Source of the DNA: Tenrec ecaudatus
Taxonomy: Eukaryota; Chordata; Mammalia; Afrosoricida; Tenrecidae
Length of the DNA stretch: 64,000 nucleotides
Assembly (NCBI RefSeq): GCF_050624435.1
Contig: NC_134530.1
Span: forward strand, 146,918,721 to 146,982,720
Direction: 5' to 3'
Position numbers and translations under genes: made by a program. Position 1 is the stretch's first letter. The number at the start of each line of letters is the position of its first letter. The notes beneath the pieces are model-generated. The model searched no databases. It had not been told where the DNA came from and saw only the letters and a program-made list of their open reading frames with translations. This document shows, piece by piece, positions 33,965 to 46,675 of this stretch.

Positions 33965-34937
33965 CCTGTGTCACATTTGACCTCCATTCAAGTACTCCCT
34001 CAGCGCAAGAACACTTTGTTCTATTAAACTGGCATTCCATGATGCTCACCTTCCCAACATGATCACTGAAGACAAATGTGTGTATAAGCAATTATGGTGA
34101 AGAAAACTGATGGTGCCCAGCTATCAAAAGATGTAGCATCTGGGGTCTTAAAGGCTTGAAGGTAAATAAGCAGCCATCTAACTCAGAAGCAACAAAGTCC
34201 ACATGGAAGAAGCACACCAGCCTGTGTGATCACGAGGTATCAATGGGAGCAGGTGTCAGACATCAAAGAACAAAAAAAATCATATCATTGTGAATGAGGG
34301 GGAGTGCCAAAGCCCATCTATAGGCAACTGGACATCCCCTTACAGAAGGGTCATGGGAAGGAAATGAGTCAGTCAGGGTGCAGGGTAGCAACAATGAAAC
34401 ATACAACTTTCCTCTAGTTCTTACGTGCTTCCTCCCCATCCCCTATCATGATCTCAATTCTACCTTACAAATATGGATAACCAGAGGATGTACACAAGTA
34501 CAGATAGGAACTGGAAACACAGGGAATCCAACACAGATGATCATTTCAGGACCAATGGTGAGAGTGGCCATAGTGGGAGGGTGGAGGGAATGTGGGGTAG
34601 AAAGGGGGAACCAATTATAAGGATCTACATGTAACTTCCTCCCTAGGGGACAGACAATAGACAAGTGGGTGAAGGGAGACATTGGACAGTGTAAGATATG
34701 ACAGAATAATAATAATTTATAAATTATCAATGGTTCAAGAGGGATGGGGGCGTGGGAAGGGAGCAGAGAAAAGGAGGAGTTGATATCAAGGGTTCAAGTA
34801 GAAAGCAAATGTTTTGAGAATGATGATGGCAACAAATGTGGTTGGCATACAATGGATGGATGGATGGATGGATGGATGGATGGATGGATGGATGGATGTG
34901 ATAAGAGTTGTACAAGCCCCAATAAAATGATTTTTTT
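33965..34937 (+). mobile_element. L1 3' UTR, sense, 5'-truncated, with A-tail
   Basis: Begins near GACCTCCATTCAAGTACTCC and carries one copy of the 250-bp module. It ends CCCCAATAAAATGA and a short T/A run at 34937. Internally it has a (GGAT)n expansion (34852-34898) just before the terminus. Confidence 0.88.
34852..34898. repeat. (ATGG)n microsatellite
   Basis: About twelve uninterrupted ATGG units within the L1 3' UTR, where sibling copies have GTATGTATGGATTG. It arose by slippage from that seed. Confidence 0.97.
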
Positions 34938-35125
34938 TAAGGAGTCCTGGTGTCACCATAGTCAAGCTCTTAACTGCTAAACAAAACATCAGCAGTTCAA
35001 ACTTACCAGCCACTCCACAGGAAACAGATGTGGAAGTCTACATCCATAAAGAATTACAGCTGTGGAAACCCTCTGCTACATTAGGTCACTATGAGTTGTA
35101 ATCAACTTGAAGGCAATGGATAGAA
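34938..35125 (+). mobile_element. AfroSINE
   Basis: AAGGAGTCCTGGTGTCACCA head, CATCAGCAGTTCAAACTTAC, CAGCCACTCCACAGGAAACA, AAGAATTACAGCTGTGGAAA, TAGGTCACTATGAGTTGTAA tail. It begins immediately after the L1 tail, as if it inserted at that A-rich end. Confidence 0.85.
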
Positions 35126-35199
35126 GAAACCCAAGATCCTACATTCACTCTCAGTACAAGGTGCCACGAAACTGCACGTCTCCCACTCTGTACAAGCCT

Positions 35200-35440
35200 G
35201 TGGGTGTTGTTCGTTGCTGCCAGGTTGGCTCTAACTCATGAAGACTTTGGGAATAGTGGAACAGGATGTTGGCCAGTCCTGGGTCATCTTCATGAACGTC
35301 GATATGTCTGAGTTCATTGTTATGGCTCTTGTGTCAGTCCCCCTCAGGGAAGGTTCCTCTCATTGTTGCTGGCCCTCTGATTCCCCAAACACAATGTCCT
35401 TTACCAGGAATGTCCTTGTAGTGCTGCACCAGTCATGTCA
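35200..35440 (-). mobile_element. BovB/RTE 3' end, antisense
   Basis: GTGTTGTTCGTTGCTGCCAG, GGCTCTAACTCATGAAGACT, CCAGTCCTGGGTCATCTTCA, CACAATGTCCTTTACCAGGA correspond in order to the reversed RTE 3' end seen at 15937 and 51632. Confidence 0.75.
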
Positions 35441-35799
35441 AATCAGCCGTCTACTCTTATTTCCCTTCCATCTCAGCCCTGAAGGAGTCAGAGTCAGTGG
35501 CCAAGTTAAGAGAGAAACAAGGACTGGGAAGTAGACAACCACCCCCTCCCCACCAGAAGTTGAACTCAGATAGGACCTTAATGGGGAAGAAAGACAGGAG
35601 ATTAAATTGGAAGTGAAATGAAAGTATTGATTTAGAGCCACCTGGCCTTTTTAATAACTGAACGCTAACTGTTCTAGAAAGCTATAGAATCTGGTCAGGG
35701 GAGGGAAGAGGGATACAAAAGGGCAAATGTGAAATACAAGTGGTGATTTTCTGGCCCATTTTTAAAAAAAAGTTACCAGATTTTTAAAGAAAGGAGAGC
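35441..35799. other. Unassigned
   Basis: No recognised element or gene signal. Confidence 0.45.
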
Positions 35800-35960
35800 T
35801 AACACCCATCGATACCTATGTAGTACCACATTTAATCATCATAACTGTCTTTGGAGGTAGTGATTACTCTTCCCGTTTTATACATTAGGGAATTAAACAT
35901 AAAAAGAGGTGCCCCCGATAACACAGATAGGGAAGGCCAGGAGTCAAGCCCAGGATGCAC
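35800..35960 (+). mobile_element. MIR SINE
   Basis: CACATTTAATCATCATAACT, GGAGGTAGTGATTACTCTTC, CCGTTTTATACATTAGGGAA, ACACAGATAGGGAAGGCCAG, GAGTCAAGCCC follow the MIR core and 3' order. Confidence 0.85.
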
Positions 35961-36144
35961 TTCCAGAGCTCAAACAGGCCCTGTGCAACGTGACAAGAAG
36001 GCCAGATGCTGGTGACAAGCAGATGGGGTGCCATGCCCAGCTTGGTCAGTGATTAGCACAGTGTCTCGTGGACACATTGAATATGCTCAGCCTGTTTATT
36101 CTTCAAAACTAGAAAAAAAGAATATGTATTTCCAAGGATATTAG

Positions 36145-36340
36145 GTGGCGCAACTGCTTGGGTTCCGTTGCTAACCTAAGGTTGCTTGGTCAAGCCCACA
36201 CCCTCACTGTGCCAGGGAAGGAGAGATCAAGTGATCTGCTTTGACTAAGATGACAGCCAAGAGAACCCCGTAAAGGAGTCCTCTGCAGCACCTGTGTCGC
36301 CGTGAGTCATAATTGACCGTATGGCAACTATGAACAGCAT
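36145..36340 (+). mobile_element. AfroSINE, diverged
   Basis: TTAGGTGGCGCAACTGCTTG, CCGTTGCTAACCTAAGGTTG, GATCAAGTGATCTGCTTTGA, AGAACCCCGTAAAGGAGTCC, GCCGTGAGTCATAATTGACC. Confidence 0.8.
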
Positions 36341-36830
36341 TCTGCAGGACTATTTTGGTGACTGGATGATGTCATTCACAGGAAAAGTTTAGCCCAGTGC
36401 TTGGCAAGGAGCAAACACGTAAACAATGTAATCTGTTATCATTGAACCGTGTTTCTCTTTGAATAAGGCGATTATTGTCAACATGAAATGAGACAATAAT
36501 CCAGAAGTGCCTAAAACAGTATTGGACAAATTGCAGATACTCAATTATTGTTTGAATCAAACGTTGAATTTCCTCTCTCTTGGGATAATTCCATGTGCTC
36601 GTAAGGAATGTGTTCTGTTCTCCATTGTATTTCACATGTTTCAATGAACAAATTTATAACATTGGCTCTGAGATGCCAGGTCTTCAAGTATTTTCTCTCC
36701 TCCTTGACTATAACCCTCTAGAAGGTAGAGGCTACATCATGTACTTCATTAGTTCATTTCATTTCATTCATTCAAGAAACATGTATGTAGGGCCTGGGGA
36801 TGTAAACGTTAAATAATACAGGAAGCCTCA
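36341..36830. other. Unassigned with a possible L2 tail
   Basis: The stretch 36745-36800 (CATTTCATTCATTCAAGAAA, CATGTATGTAGGGCCTGGGG) resembles an L2-type tail. The remainder is unrecognised. Confidence 0.45.
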
Positions 36831-36899
36831 AAAGAAGATTGAACTACAGAGAGTCGCTGTGGTTCATGGTCAACTGTCATGCTCAAGAGCCAGTGACAC

Positions 36900-37745
36900 T
36901 AGAAAGAGGTGCAAACTGCCCGGAAGAGACTGGTGAAAACAAGCGTCGGTAATTAGTGGAATGCCATTTGAGATGCTTCAACAGATGGATGCGCTGGAAG
37001 AGCACAGTCATCTATGCCAAGAGATCTGAAGACAAGCTACCCGGCCAACTTACCAGAAGAGATCCATAGTTGTGCCCCTTCCACAAAAAACAAAACACAA
37101 ACACACAAAAGTTGATCCAACAGAATGCAGGAAATTCTAACAATATCATTACTATAACGTGCAAGTAAAATGTTGCTGAAAATCACTGAAAAATCGTTGC
37201 AGCTATACATCAACAGAGAACTACCAGAAATCCAAGCCAGATACAAAAGAGGCCATGGAATGAGATATAGCATTGCTGGGGTCAAAGGTATCTTTGCTGA
37301 GCGTAGAGCTGTCTACCTGTGTTTCATATCGGCTGTGCAAAGGGATTCAACTGTGTAGAGCATAACAAGTTCTGAATAACCCTGCCAAGAATGGGACTTC
37401 CAGAACACCTGATTATGCTCATGCGGAGCCTGTGCACAGGCCAAGAGGCAGTTTTTGGAATGTGTTTTAAAATTGGGAAAGGTGTGCACAGCCTTTCGCC
37501 ATATTTGCTCGACCTGTATGCTGAGCAAATAGCCTGATAAGTGGGACTGTGTGAAGAAGACTGTGATGTCAAGGTTGGAGGCAGACTCATTAACAGCCTG
37601 CAATATGCAGATGACACCGTCTTTCTTGCTGAAAGCAAAGAGCACTTGGAGCACTGGTGAAGATGAAAGACTTCAGGATGGGTTGCACTTTACCATCGAG
37701 AAGACAAAACTCCTCCCCACAACAATATGGGGAAAGCAGGCATGA
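36900..37745 (+). pseudogene. BovB/RTE reverse transcriptase fragment
   Basis: Sense RTE sequence covering the start and middle of the reverse transcriptase: LLKITEKSLQLYINRELPEI near 37172, then CCATATTTGCTCGACCTGTA and the catalytic box QYADDTV encoded by 37601-37621. The two aspartates of YADD bind catalytic metal in active enzymes. Frames around it are broken by indels, so no protein is possible. Both ends are truncated: endonuclease and 3' end are missing. Confidence 0.9.
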
Positions 37746-39439
37746 GGTAGTTTCAGAGAGACCAAGATGATTCAAATTTAGATACTTCCCTGATAAGCAA
37801 CGCTGTTGGAAAAAGAGGTACGAATGAAGTCAGGGGTGGGGGAGGGGTTGGTAGGGAGAAGGACAGGCAGTCCAGAGCCATCTTCTACAAGCAGGGCCCC
37901 TCATCTTCCTAAGAGAACACCAGGTGCCCTGGATTCTACTCTGACGCACAACCCACTGTGTGGCAGAGTCTAGCTGGGCTACAATGGAGTTTGGAATGGT
38001 GTTTTTTGTTTTTTTCAGAAGATGATCAGGAATGTTTTCCAAGCTGCCTCTGTTGGACTCAAACTGCCAAGAGAGTGTGTGCCCATAGAATGTAAGAGGT
38101 GGAGTAACTTGGGCACACATGGTGGCATTAGAATTTGATGAGATTTGGGAAAGTGAAAGCATATGGTGCAAAGTCCCCTCGCCTTGAGTAGTTGTGCAGT
38201 CTTTTCTTCCAGCCTGCTCCGTGTCCACAGCTCTGGACGGTAGCACTCTAAACTGAAGAAGCTTATTGGATCTGGGGTGTTCTGATTTGGTCATTTCCCA
38301 ACTACTAGAGAAGCATGAGATCTGGGTTGAGTTTTCTCAGATGTGTGAGAAGGGAGATAAAGGCAGAGGAGGAGAGGCAAAAAGGACTAGCTTCAACTAT
38401 ATTAGACTTTTCCTCTCTGTGGCCCTTCCTTGAAGAGCTTTGCCTCTCAGGGAGAAATCTACCCTGTGTGCCTCATAGCCTTCTCTGTTTTCTTTCCTCG
38501 TTCTAGGAATTCAGGGATTCACATACATGTACATACACATGCCACATTCTGCGAGATTTACCCCACATGTTTTCCATGGATACATGAGATGTCAGTCTCT
38601 AGGATGCTCCCCACTCCATCCCTCAATCCCCCAGACACTTCATATGTCAGTGGGACCAAGGGGACATGGGCATTCCCTGTCTGCTCCTGGCATTCCTCGT
38701 GCTGGAATCTTTGTTGACAACATCAGTGGATTGTTGGAATGGAAACAGCTCTAGGTAAAATACAGTGTCCCGGTCTTCTCAGCCACTCGCCCCGCAGAGT
38801 GAAGGGAAGCATCTGATCTTTGTCTGAGGGTGAGGGCCCAAGAAGGCCTTAACTCCAGGCTTGCGCAGAAAGAAAGGGCCAGTCAATGGCATTTACAGTG
38901 ACCAGAGGCTCAAATCTCTCATTCTGTCATTTGCTTGACTTCATGATGTTAAAATTACATGGATGAAACAACATGACGGATCCAATTAATGTCACTAAAT
39001 TATGTAAGTGGAAATACACGTTTTCCTATGTGCAGATTCACCAGAATGTTTCCACCAATTTAATTCGAGATATTCTTTTGAGCACCACAGAAAGACAATA
39101 AGTCAGACCCAGGTCCAGAACAGTGCACTTTAGTAGTCAAGACCACCAAATGAACAAACAAGGGCTAGGTACACAAAAATGGAGTCCGTGTTACAGTGAA
39201 GACTATGGGGTTGGTTAGAGCTCAGTGGAGGTGCTCAAGCTAACAGGTAAAGACCCAGAAGGAGAGCTTCTTGGGCGTAGGAACACCAGAATGAAGAATT
39301 AAGCTGCCTTCCTGGCCGTGTTTTCAGAAGACATGGCCGTGGGCGTTGAAATTGGACATGGATGCTAGGATGGACACATTTTACTCTGTGGAGGGCAGCA
39401 GAGCAGGAAGCACAATGGACCTGGCCTCAGACATGGAGT

Positions 39440-39560
39440 TGATATACCAGCCCAATGGCTTTCGGAAGAGTCCCTTTTCCTCTGAGCCTCAGTTTCCCCA
39501 AGGTGCTCTCTATCGTGCCTTCTCCTCAGGCTGTCGCCGTGAGACCTGGGAAGCTGTCTT
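39440..39560 (+). mobile_element. MIR fragment
   Basis: CCCTTTTCCTCTGAGCCTCA then GTTTCCCCAAGGTGCTCTCT matches the MIR CTCTGTGCCTCAGTTTCC core. The flanks are weak. Confidence 0.55.
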
Positions 39561-40254
39561 GGCTGCAAAGACTCTTGTCAATTGTGTGACGGGAAGTGTG
39601 AGGCATTCTTTCTCTCTCTTTTGCCAGCTGCCTTCCTCTCCGCCTCTCTGACTGCCGGAATGAACTTAACACCAGGCTTGCTTCCCCGCTACACCAATTC
39701 GGAGTTTCTAGACTTTTCCCTTGGGGCTGCCATGAGGTCCCCGAGCATATGTTCCCAGCTCCAACCTTGAATCTCAGGGAGAGGAGCCTCCGTGGGGAGA
39801 AGAAGAGAGACTCAACAGGAAATAAATTGCTTAGTGTTTGGGAGTGATGAGACTATCAGTCATGTAGTATTAATAACTGCACAATAAGGACTCTAGTCAT
39901 GTTTGGCTCAGATTCCTTTCCCTACAAGTGCCAACATGTCTAAGCAATCATTGTAATAGTAAAATATTTCGTGGTTCTCATAAAAATAATACTTTCTCAA
40001 TCTGTGTAATCATCCACACACCCCTACTCCATTTATTCTGAAAAGCCACAGATAAGTTCAAACATAGATAAAAAATTAAAGATGGGAGGTCAAGAAGTAA
40101 GACTGGCTGAAGCTCCTTGATTTTGTCGCTCAGATCTGTCATTGTTCATGGCTTAGGGGGTTACAGTCTCAGATATATGAGGGCTCTCAATACCAAACTC
40201 TCAGAAGGGCTGGCCTTTGGCAGAGTGTGAAATAGATGAGCTATTTTCCCAAGT

Positions 40255-40440
40255 GATAGAAAGAGCATTTGTATTCAAGAGACTGCATTCCAACCTAGAT
40301 CCTGCCAGATGACCTTTGGACACCAAGCCCTGTGATGGTCAGTGTCCTTATTGATAAAACCATCACTGTCTCATATCCTTGGGGTTCTCATGAGGTCAGA
40401 ATGAAATTATGGAGATGAAATTGATTTGCAAATTGTAAAT
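40255..40440 (+). mobile_element. MIR SINE
   Basis: GAGACTGCATTCCAACCTAG, CTGCCAGATGACCTTTGGAC, GTCCTTATTGATAAAACCAT, GGGTTCTCATGAGGTCAGAA follow the MIR order. Confidence 0.75.
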
Positions 40441-42109
40441 TAGTTTTTATCACCACTGGTATCTATTATCCATGACTGTGTCCTCCCTTGTAGTTACTTT
40501 CTTTGTTCTGGTCTACTGCCTTCCAGATGCCTCCCGTTCCACACTGAGAACCCTGTCAAAGCCTGCCCTTTGGGGCAGTATCTCTTGGTATAACTGTGGT
40601 ATACTATATAACTATAGTCTGGATAACCTATTTTTTTTAGTTAATAGACAGGTGACAATTTCACTAGTTCACATGAAAGCATGAATAAATATTTACATCC
40701 AAGAATTGTCCACTTTTCAAGGCCTATTAGTCAAAATGTATTCCTCTCTAGTGGGAACTCAGAATGGGCTACAGAGAGAAATATTTTGAATGGAAGAGAT
40801 CTATAGGGATACAAGTTAACACTCCAAAAATAACCATTGCAGGTAAGCAGGCACTTGCCACCAGTAGCCAGGGCATCTCAGCCAAGCCAGGGGCATTGTG
40901 AAGGCTTTCTACTCCCTCGCCTTTATTTGAGCTTCCCTAGGTTATGTACCTAGCCCACGTCTAAAAGAGAGCCCCAGGTCAAGTCTCTCTCTATGGAAGC
41001 ATTCCTGTCCACCCTGCCTCCTTCTCCTCCGGGGGAGGAAGCAGTCCTGTTCCTCCCTCTCTGTAAACCCCTGATGAAAACAAAATTATGTCGCTCAGAT
41101 TGGTTCTCCACCAGTTCTTGGGTATCCTGGAACCTGCGTAAAACCTGCAGCTTTAGAGACAGGATGGGAAGTGGGAATACACAGGGATAAACTCAGGATG
41201 ACTACTGACATCCAAGTTTGGTCCCGTGGTGACGTTCTCTGCTAGAAACGTTGGGACCAGGATGTGAGCACAGGACGACTCCAAAAATACTGCAAAGATT
41301 GTTAAAATTCCTGAAAGAAACCCAGGTTAACAATGCTAGGAAAGATGACAGCATGGTGGTGGCCAAGGTATCCTGGTCTGTCTTGTGTACTGTCCTCGCC
41401 CCCAAAGAAGCTGCGATGACCCTACAAATGACAGTGCTGCAAACAAGGAGTTGAGATTAGAGCTGGCAGCGAAGGTAATTCTCGCCAGGGACGTGCTCTG
41501 GAGGAGTAGGTGGAACTCCAGGCACTAGGACATCCTTGAGTCTTCCACGAACTCAGAAGGAAGGGAATGGTGGGAGGAGAGAACAAAGATTCCTCCCTTG
41601 TAGACCAACGGGTGGCAAGGGTTGGGAAAGCCAACCCCCACTGCCAAGTGTGGGTTCTCAGGAGCTGCCAACAGGGAGATGTCTGTAGCTGCTAAAATGC
41701 TATAGACTTGGAGGTGTGAGCAATGGGGGTGGGGTGGGGGTGGGAAGGGTGCATATGGTACCACTACCACCTTCCTGGCTCCATGGCAGGCCTGGAAGTG
41801 CATGTGGCATGGTTTGGGCCCACCCCAGCCCCCAAAACTCTGTGGACACCCACTATCACTAGCCTGGGCCAAGGGCTATCTGCACCCCCATCTACTGCCT
41901 GACAGTATCCTGGTCAACCCACATGGTGGGCCTAATTCTGCCCATCCTGAGCCCAGGAGCACTGCTGCCACCCGCCTGCCCCCACCCCCTGAGTGGTTAA
42001 TATCTTGGAGGTTGTATGGTCCAATAAAAGAAAGGTGGTCCCTGAAACTGTGACTAATAAGGTCAACCCCTCCTCTACTCCTGTTAAGGAAAATAAACTG
42101 CATTCTTCT

Positions 42110-44290
42110 CCAGGTTACCCACAGTTTATTGTGGTCCATACAATCAAATATGCCTTTGCTTAGTCAAATAAACCTCTTTCTGGTCTTCTCTGCTTTGAGC
42201 CCAGATCCGTCTGACATAAGCAATGATATCTCTTATTCTACATCCTCTTCTGAATCCAGCCTGAACCTCTGGCAGCTCCCTGTCAATGTACCGCTGCAAC
42301 CGTTGTTGGACGATCTTAAGCAACATTTTACTGCGTGTGATATCATTCTATAGTTTGAGCATTGTATTGGGTCACGTTGCTTTAGAATGGTCACAAATAT
42401 GGATCTCTTTCAGTCTGTTGGCCAAGTAGCTGTCTTCCAAATTTTCCGGCATAGAAGAGTGAGTGCCTCCAATGCTTCTTCAGCTTGCTGAAATGTTTCG
42501 TTTGGTATTTAAGCATTTCCTTGGGCCTTGTTCTTGGCTAATGCAGTCGATGTCATTTGAACTTCTTCCTTCAGCACCATTGGTACCTTCCTCATGTGGT
42601 ACCTCCTAACATGGTGGACTGTTGACTAGCTCTTTTTGGTACAGTGACTCTGTGAACTCTTTCCATCTTCTCTTGGTGATACCCGCATCATTCAATATAG
42701 ATACTTTCAATATTACAACTTAAGGCTTGAATTTTTCTTGAATTCTTTCCGTTTCAGATATGCTGAGCAGGTTTTTCCCTTCTGGTTTTCTTCCAAGTCC
42801 TTGCACATTTCATTATAATATTTGCCTTTTTTTTAGCTGCCCTTTGAAATTTTTATTCAGCTCATTGACTTCATACTTTCTTCTCTTTGCTTTAGATACT
42901 CTATGATTAGGAGCAAGTTTCAGAGTCTCTTCTGATGTCCACTTTGATCTTGTCCTTCTTTCCTGTCTTTTTAATGACCTTTGACTTTCTTCATGAATGA
43001 TTGTCTTGACGTCCTCCCTCAGTTCATCAGATGTTCTGTCATTAATGTTCAATGCATCAAATTTGTTCTTGAGATGTTCTCAAAATTCAGGTGGGATAGA
43101 CTCAACAGCGTATTTTAACCCTTGTAGATTTCATTTCCTTAAGTTTTTTTCCTGAGCTTACATATGAGCAATTGATGGTCTGTCCCACAGTCAGCTCCTG
43201 ATCTGGCTTTAGATACTGATGTTGAACTTTTCCATTCTGTCTTCCACAGATGTAGTCAATTTGATTTCTATTTATTCCATCTGTAGAAGTCCATATGTTT
43301 TGTGATGTTGAAAAAAAAAGTAGTTGCTATGCACAAGCCTTTTGTTTTACCAAATTCTATCATGGGATCTCCTCCTTAATTTCTATCACAAGTCCATATT
43401 TTCCAACTGCTGTTTCTTCCTTTGTGTTTCCAACTTTTGAATTCCAATCACCAATAACTATCAATTTATCTTGATTGTATGTTTGATCAATTTCCAACTG
43501 AAGTCAGTAGAATTCTTCAATTTCTTCATCACGGGCACTTGTGGTTGGTGCACAAATTTAAATAATAATTGTATTGATTGGATTTACTTGGAGACGGATA
43601 TATCCAAATCACAGATAGCATTGTACTTCATGATGGATTTATCAAGATCATTTCTGACAATGAATGACATACTATTCCTCTTGATTGTGTTATTCCTGAC
43701 ATAGTAAATTAGATGATTTTCTGATTCAAGATGGCCAACACCAGTCCATGTCAGCCTACTGATGTCTAGAATATTGATCTTCATGCATTTCATTTTTGAC
43801 CACTTCCAATTTTCCTAAATTCATACTTCACACATTCCAAGTTCCAATTATTGTAGCTGTTTCTCTACCTGAAGTCATGTCCCATGATCCAATGAAGATC
43901 CAGAAGGCTCCATTCCCACGGGGTTTACCTGATTCACTTCCCCATAGGTCAACTCCCCTAAATCAGCTTTTCTTTAGTCACATTTTGTGTGACCTTGGAC
44001 CAGAGGGGCCTATCTGATGTCAGTATCTCTGACAGTGTTCTGTTTCCTTTGTTCAGGCTTTCAATATTTGACCAGCCTTCACAACTATGCCTACGGTTTT
44101 CAGTGGTTTCTTCATGTAAAATGGGCAGCTGAGTCCTTCTTCATTCTCTGTTCTTAGTCTGAAAGAAGCTCCGCTGAAACCTGTTCACTTTGGGTGACCC
44201 TGCTGGCATGTGAAATACCAGTGGCACATCTTACACCATCACAGCAACGCACAAGCTACCACAGTAGGACAAAGTGACAGACAAGCGGTG
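42110..44290 (-). mobile_element. BovB/RTE LINE, antisense, 3'-truncated
   Basis: Runs from the start of the reverse transcriptase (minus-strand frame MLLKIVQQRLQRYIDRELPE then VQAGFRRGCRIRDIIAYV at 42144-42326) through the linker and the endonuclease (43584-43793). It ends at the same 5' region as the element at 28345-32735 (compare 44190-44285 with 32620-32735). The second half of the reverse transcriptase and the 3' end are missing. Frames are broken. Confidence 0.88.
43584..43793 (-). pseudogene. RTE endonuclease fragment
   Basis: The antisense frame reads MKCMKINILDISRLTWTGVG, HLESENHLIYYVRNNTIKRN, SMSFIVRNDL. This parallels BovB endonuclease (MxxLNIDILGISELKWTGMG and DDHYIYYCG-like). 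The GISELKWT signature has changed to DISRLTWT, losing the conserved Glu, so even this domain would be inactive. Confidence 0.85.
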
Positions 44291-46084
44291 CCATTTTTAT
44301 CTTCTCTATAATCCCACCACTGCCAGATTCGTTGAATAGAGGAGCAGAGTCCCGAAGCAAGCACTGGGACATGATACCCATTGACTGGAGTAATGGAGTG
44401 AGCAACTGCCAGAGGCCCTGTGACACACCAATGAGCACCAAGGTGAAACACAACCCAGTGCCTATCAGTGATTATTCCAAGGGCTGTGGGAGACCTTGAG
44501 AATTCAAGTGCCTGACAAAGACAGGAAAGGCCCCTGCCTTCTCCAGAGGGCCCACAGGAACAATGCGCATGGCATTGCAAGGCTAGGGATTGGCCCCAGA
44601 TGGAGTCACTGTATACATATGTCTCCCACCACTGTATGTTTTGGCTTGGTGTTCATGTTAACTTTCTACACATAGTGGTTAATTATATGCATGCATAACT
44701 CAAGAAGGCCTCTATTCTTCGAATATATCCTTCATTAATATAGGAACATGCACCTTAGGCTTTGAGTTAGTCAGCACAATTATCAGTTCATATCTTATAG
44801 AGAACAAAGTTTGTTTGTTTGTTTGTTTGGGCGTGATGTGCAGAAATGTAAGACCCCGAAGGATCCTGGTATCCCAGGGAGGCTATTCCATGTGCCTAGT
44901 AGAAGTTTCAGGCAGAGAGTCCTCTAGGAGTTAAGAGCAGGAATAGATCACCAAGATGAAAACAGCCCTTTCCTGAAATCAAGTATGGCTTCTTCAAAAA
45001 TCCTCTCTGGATAGATATGTATTCCTAGACATGATGTTCTCAACAGCCTGGGATGACTTCGTTTGTCAGATGGGTGGCCTGGTGATAAAGGGGGTAAGCA
45101 ACATAGGGATACTAGGTGCTTATGGTGGGCCTGAACTGATTGTGAAGCAGGTCTGGTGCCTTGGGTTCAAAATTGGAGGAGTCCCTCACTGTCAGGTTAA
45201 TGCAAGGGCAAGGTTAATGCATGAACGGCATGAGAGTGAGTCCTCCTTAACATTTCCATCCTCTATGCCTGCCTTGCCTCACTTTAGTTCTGGTCCTGCA
45301 GCAAATGACATGGAAAGGTACCAAAAAGCACAAAATCAGAAGAAAGACACCAGAGACATTTTCTCTATTTCACCGTACCAGACAAGAACCAGCCCTGTCT
45401 GAACTACACTATCCAATCACCTCCTCCCTTAATTGCATTGCTTACCCAAAGCTATGCAGAGAAAATGCTTATATCACCATGCTAACCTGTAACCAATCCT
45501 GGAGTGATCCAAAGCCTGTAAGAGTAAATGATCTGAAATCTCTTCCAATTTGATTGATACCTAAAGAAAAAACTCAACTTTCCCCCTTAATTCAGGCATG
45601 ATTGCCACGACAGTAGGTCATTACCATTGCAGCCCAGGCTACCACCTCATGCCTGGTCTTTGCAGGCCAAAGCTATTTTGAGTGCTTATCATGATAAATA
45701 ATGTAGGGAAGAGCATGAAGGATCAAGAAGCCGTTTTGGAAGGGAGTTGTTTCCAAGGTCTCTCAACTGACTTTGCATTAGAATACAGGGATACCTTTTG
45801 GCATTTGCTCAAAGTTTTTTTAAAAAAACTCTCTGTACATGACATGCAGATTCTAAAATATTGTGATTCATAGTGTCTCTGTGACTTAAGGAAAAACAAA
45901 TGAGACACCTGAAAGACATTTTGGCTGTGCCCCCTACCCCCCAATTAAAAAATGCTCCCAGCTTGCCTATTCCTTCTAAAAAACATACAGACACTGATAG
46001 GCTCCTACAGAATCCCATAGCTGGGACATTTTACAAAATACTGAAAAAGGACTAAGAGATGATGCCCCAGCTTAAATATTATGC
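44291..46084. other. Unassigned
   Basis: No recognised transposon. It holds the (TTTG)n at 44810-44829. Frames at 44239-44580 (minus, 113 codons) and 45031-45402 (plus, 123 codons) have no domains. Confidence 0.45.
44810..44829. repeat. (TTTG)5 microsatellite
   Basis: Five TTTG units following AAAG. Confidence 0.95.
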
Positions 46085-46675
46085 TAGCGTCTGAGTTTCT
46101 TTTTTATTTAATAAATCATTTTATTGGGGGCTCTCACATGTATTATAATGAACCATACATCCATTACCTCAAGCAGACATGCACAGTTATTGGCAGCGAC
46201 CATTTTGAAACATTATCTTTCTTCTGAAGTCCTTTGATATCAACTCTTTTTCCCATCCCTTCCGCACCCTGCCACCCCTGTGAGCCCTTAATATATTGTG
46301 TATTGTATATATATATATACAATACACAATATATATATCTCTTGCACCACCCGTTTTATCCCTTCACTCACTATCCTGGTATTCTTCCCTTGAGGGGGAC
46401 TATTCCACCATCCTTGTTATCCACCCCCTCTTCGCCCCACTTCCTTTCTCTTCCCTTTCTCTATCATCATGGAATCATTGCCTCCATTGCTGTTTCTGAG
46501 GGGGTTTGTCTTTCCTGAATTCTGTATATCGAAAGCTCTTGTTTGTGCCACTGTCTGCACACTGGTATAGGTGGGGATTGAGAGATTGGGCTGAGGTCAT
46601 ACTAGTGGGGGGAGGAAGGATTAAAGAACTTGGGGAGGGTTGTGTATTTCGTTAGTGCTAAACTGTCCCTTGGAT
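46085..46675 (-). mobile_element. L1 3' UTR end, antisense, diverged
   Basis: Reversed terminus AAATCATTTTATTGGGGGCT, then CCATACATCCATTACCTCAA, CTTTGATATCAACTCTTTTT, GCACCACCCGTTTTATCCC, CTTCCCTTGAGGGGGACTAT. More diverged than the other copies. At the place where siblings read CCTTGATAATTTATAAATTA it carries the perfect palindrome 46291-46334. Confidence 0.85.
46291..46334. repeat. Perfect 44-bp palindrome
   Basis: The left arm begins ATATATTGTGTATTGTATAT and the right arm is its exact reverse complement, with no spacer; the axis falls between 46312 and 46313. All 22 base pairs match. It can form a cruciform or, in RNA, a tight hairpin. Confidence 0.97.

Larger units (their letters stand above)
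37746..42105. other. Long, mostly unassigned stretch
   Basis: About 4.4 kb in which only two MIR pieces (39440-39560, 40255-40440) were recognised. No frame above 154 codons exists (37830-38294, minus), and none shows a known domain. GC-rich C-runs lie at 41728-41745. It could contain conserved non-coding DNA or very old repeats beyond recognition by eye. Confidence 0.45.

Noticed and set aside
44239..44580. 113-codon minus-strand frame upstream of the RTE 5' region
   Set aside because: It starts within RTE 5' sequence and continues into unassigned DNA without a domain; probably chance.
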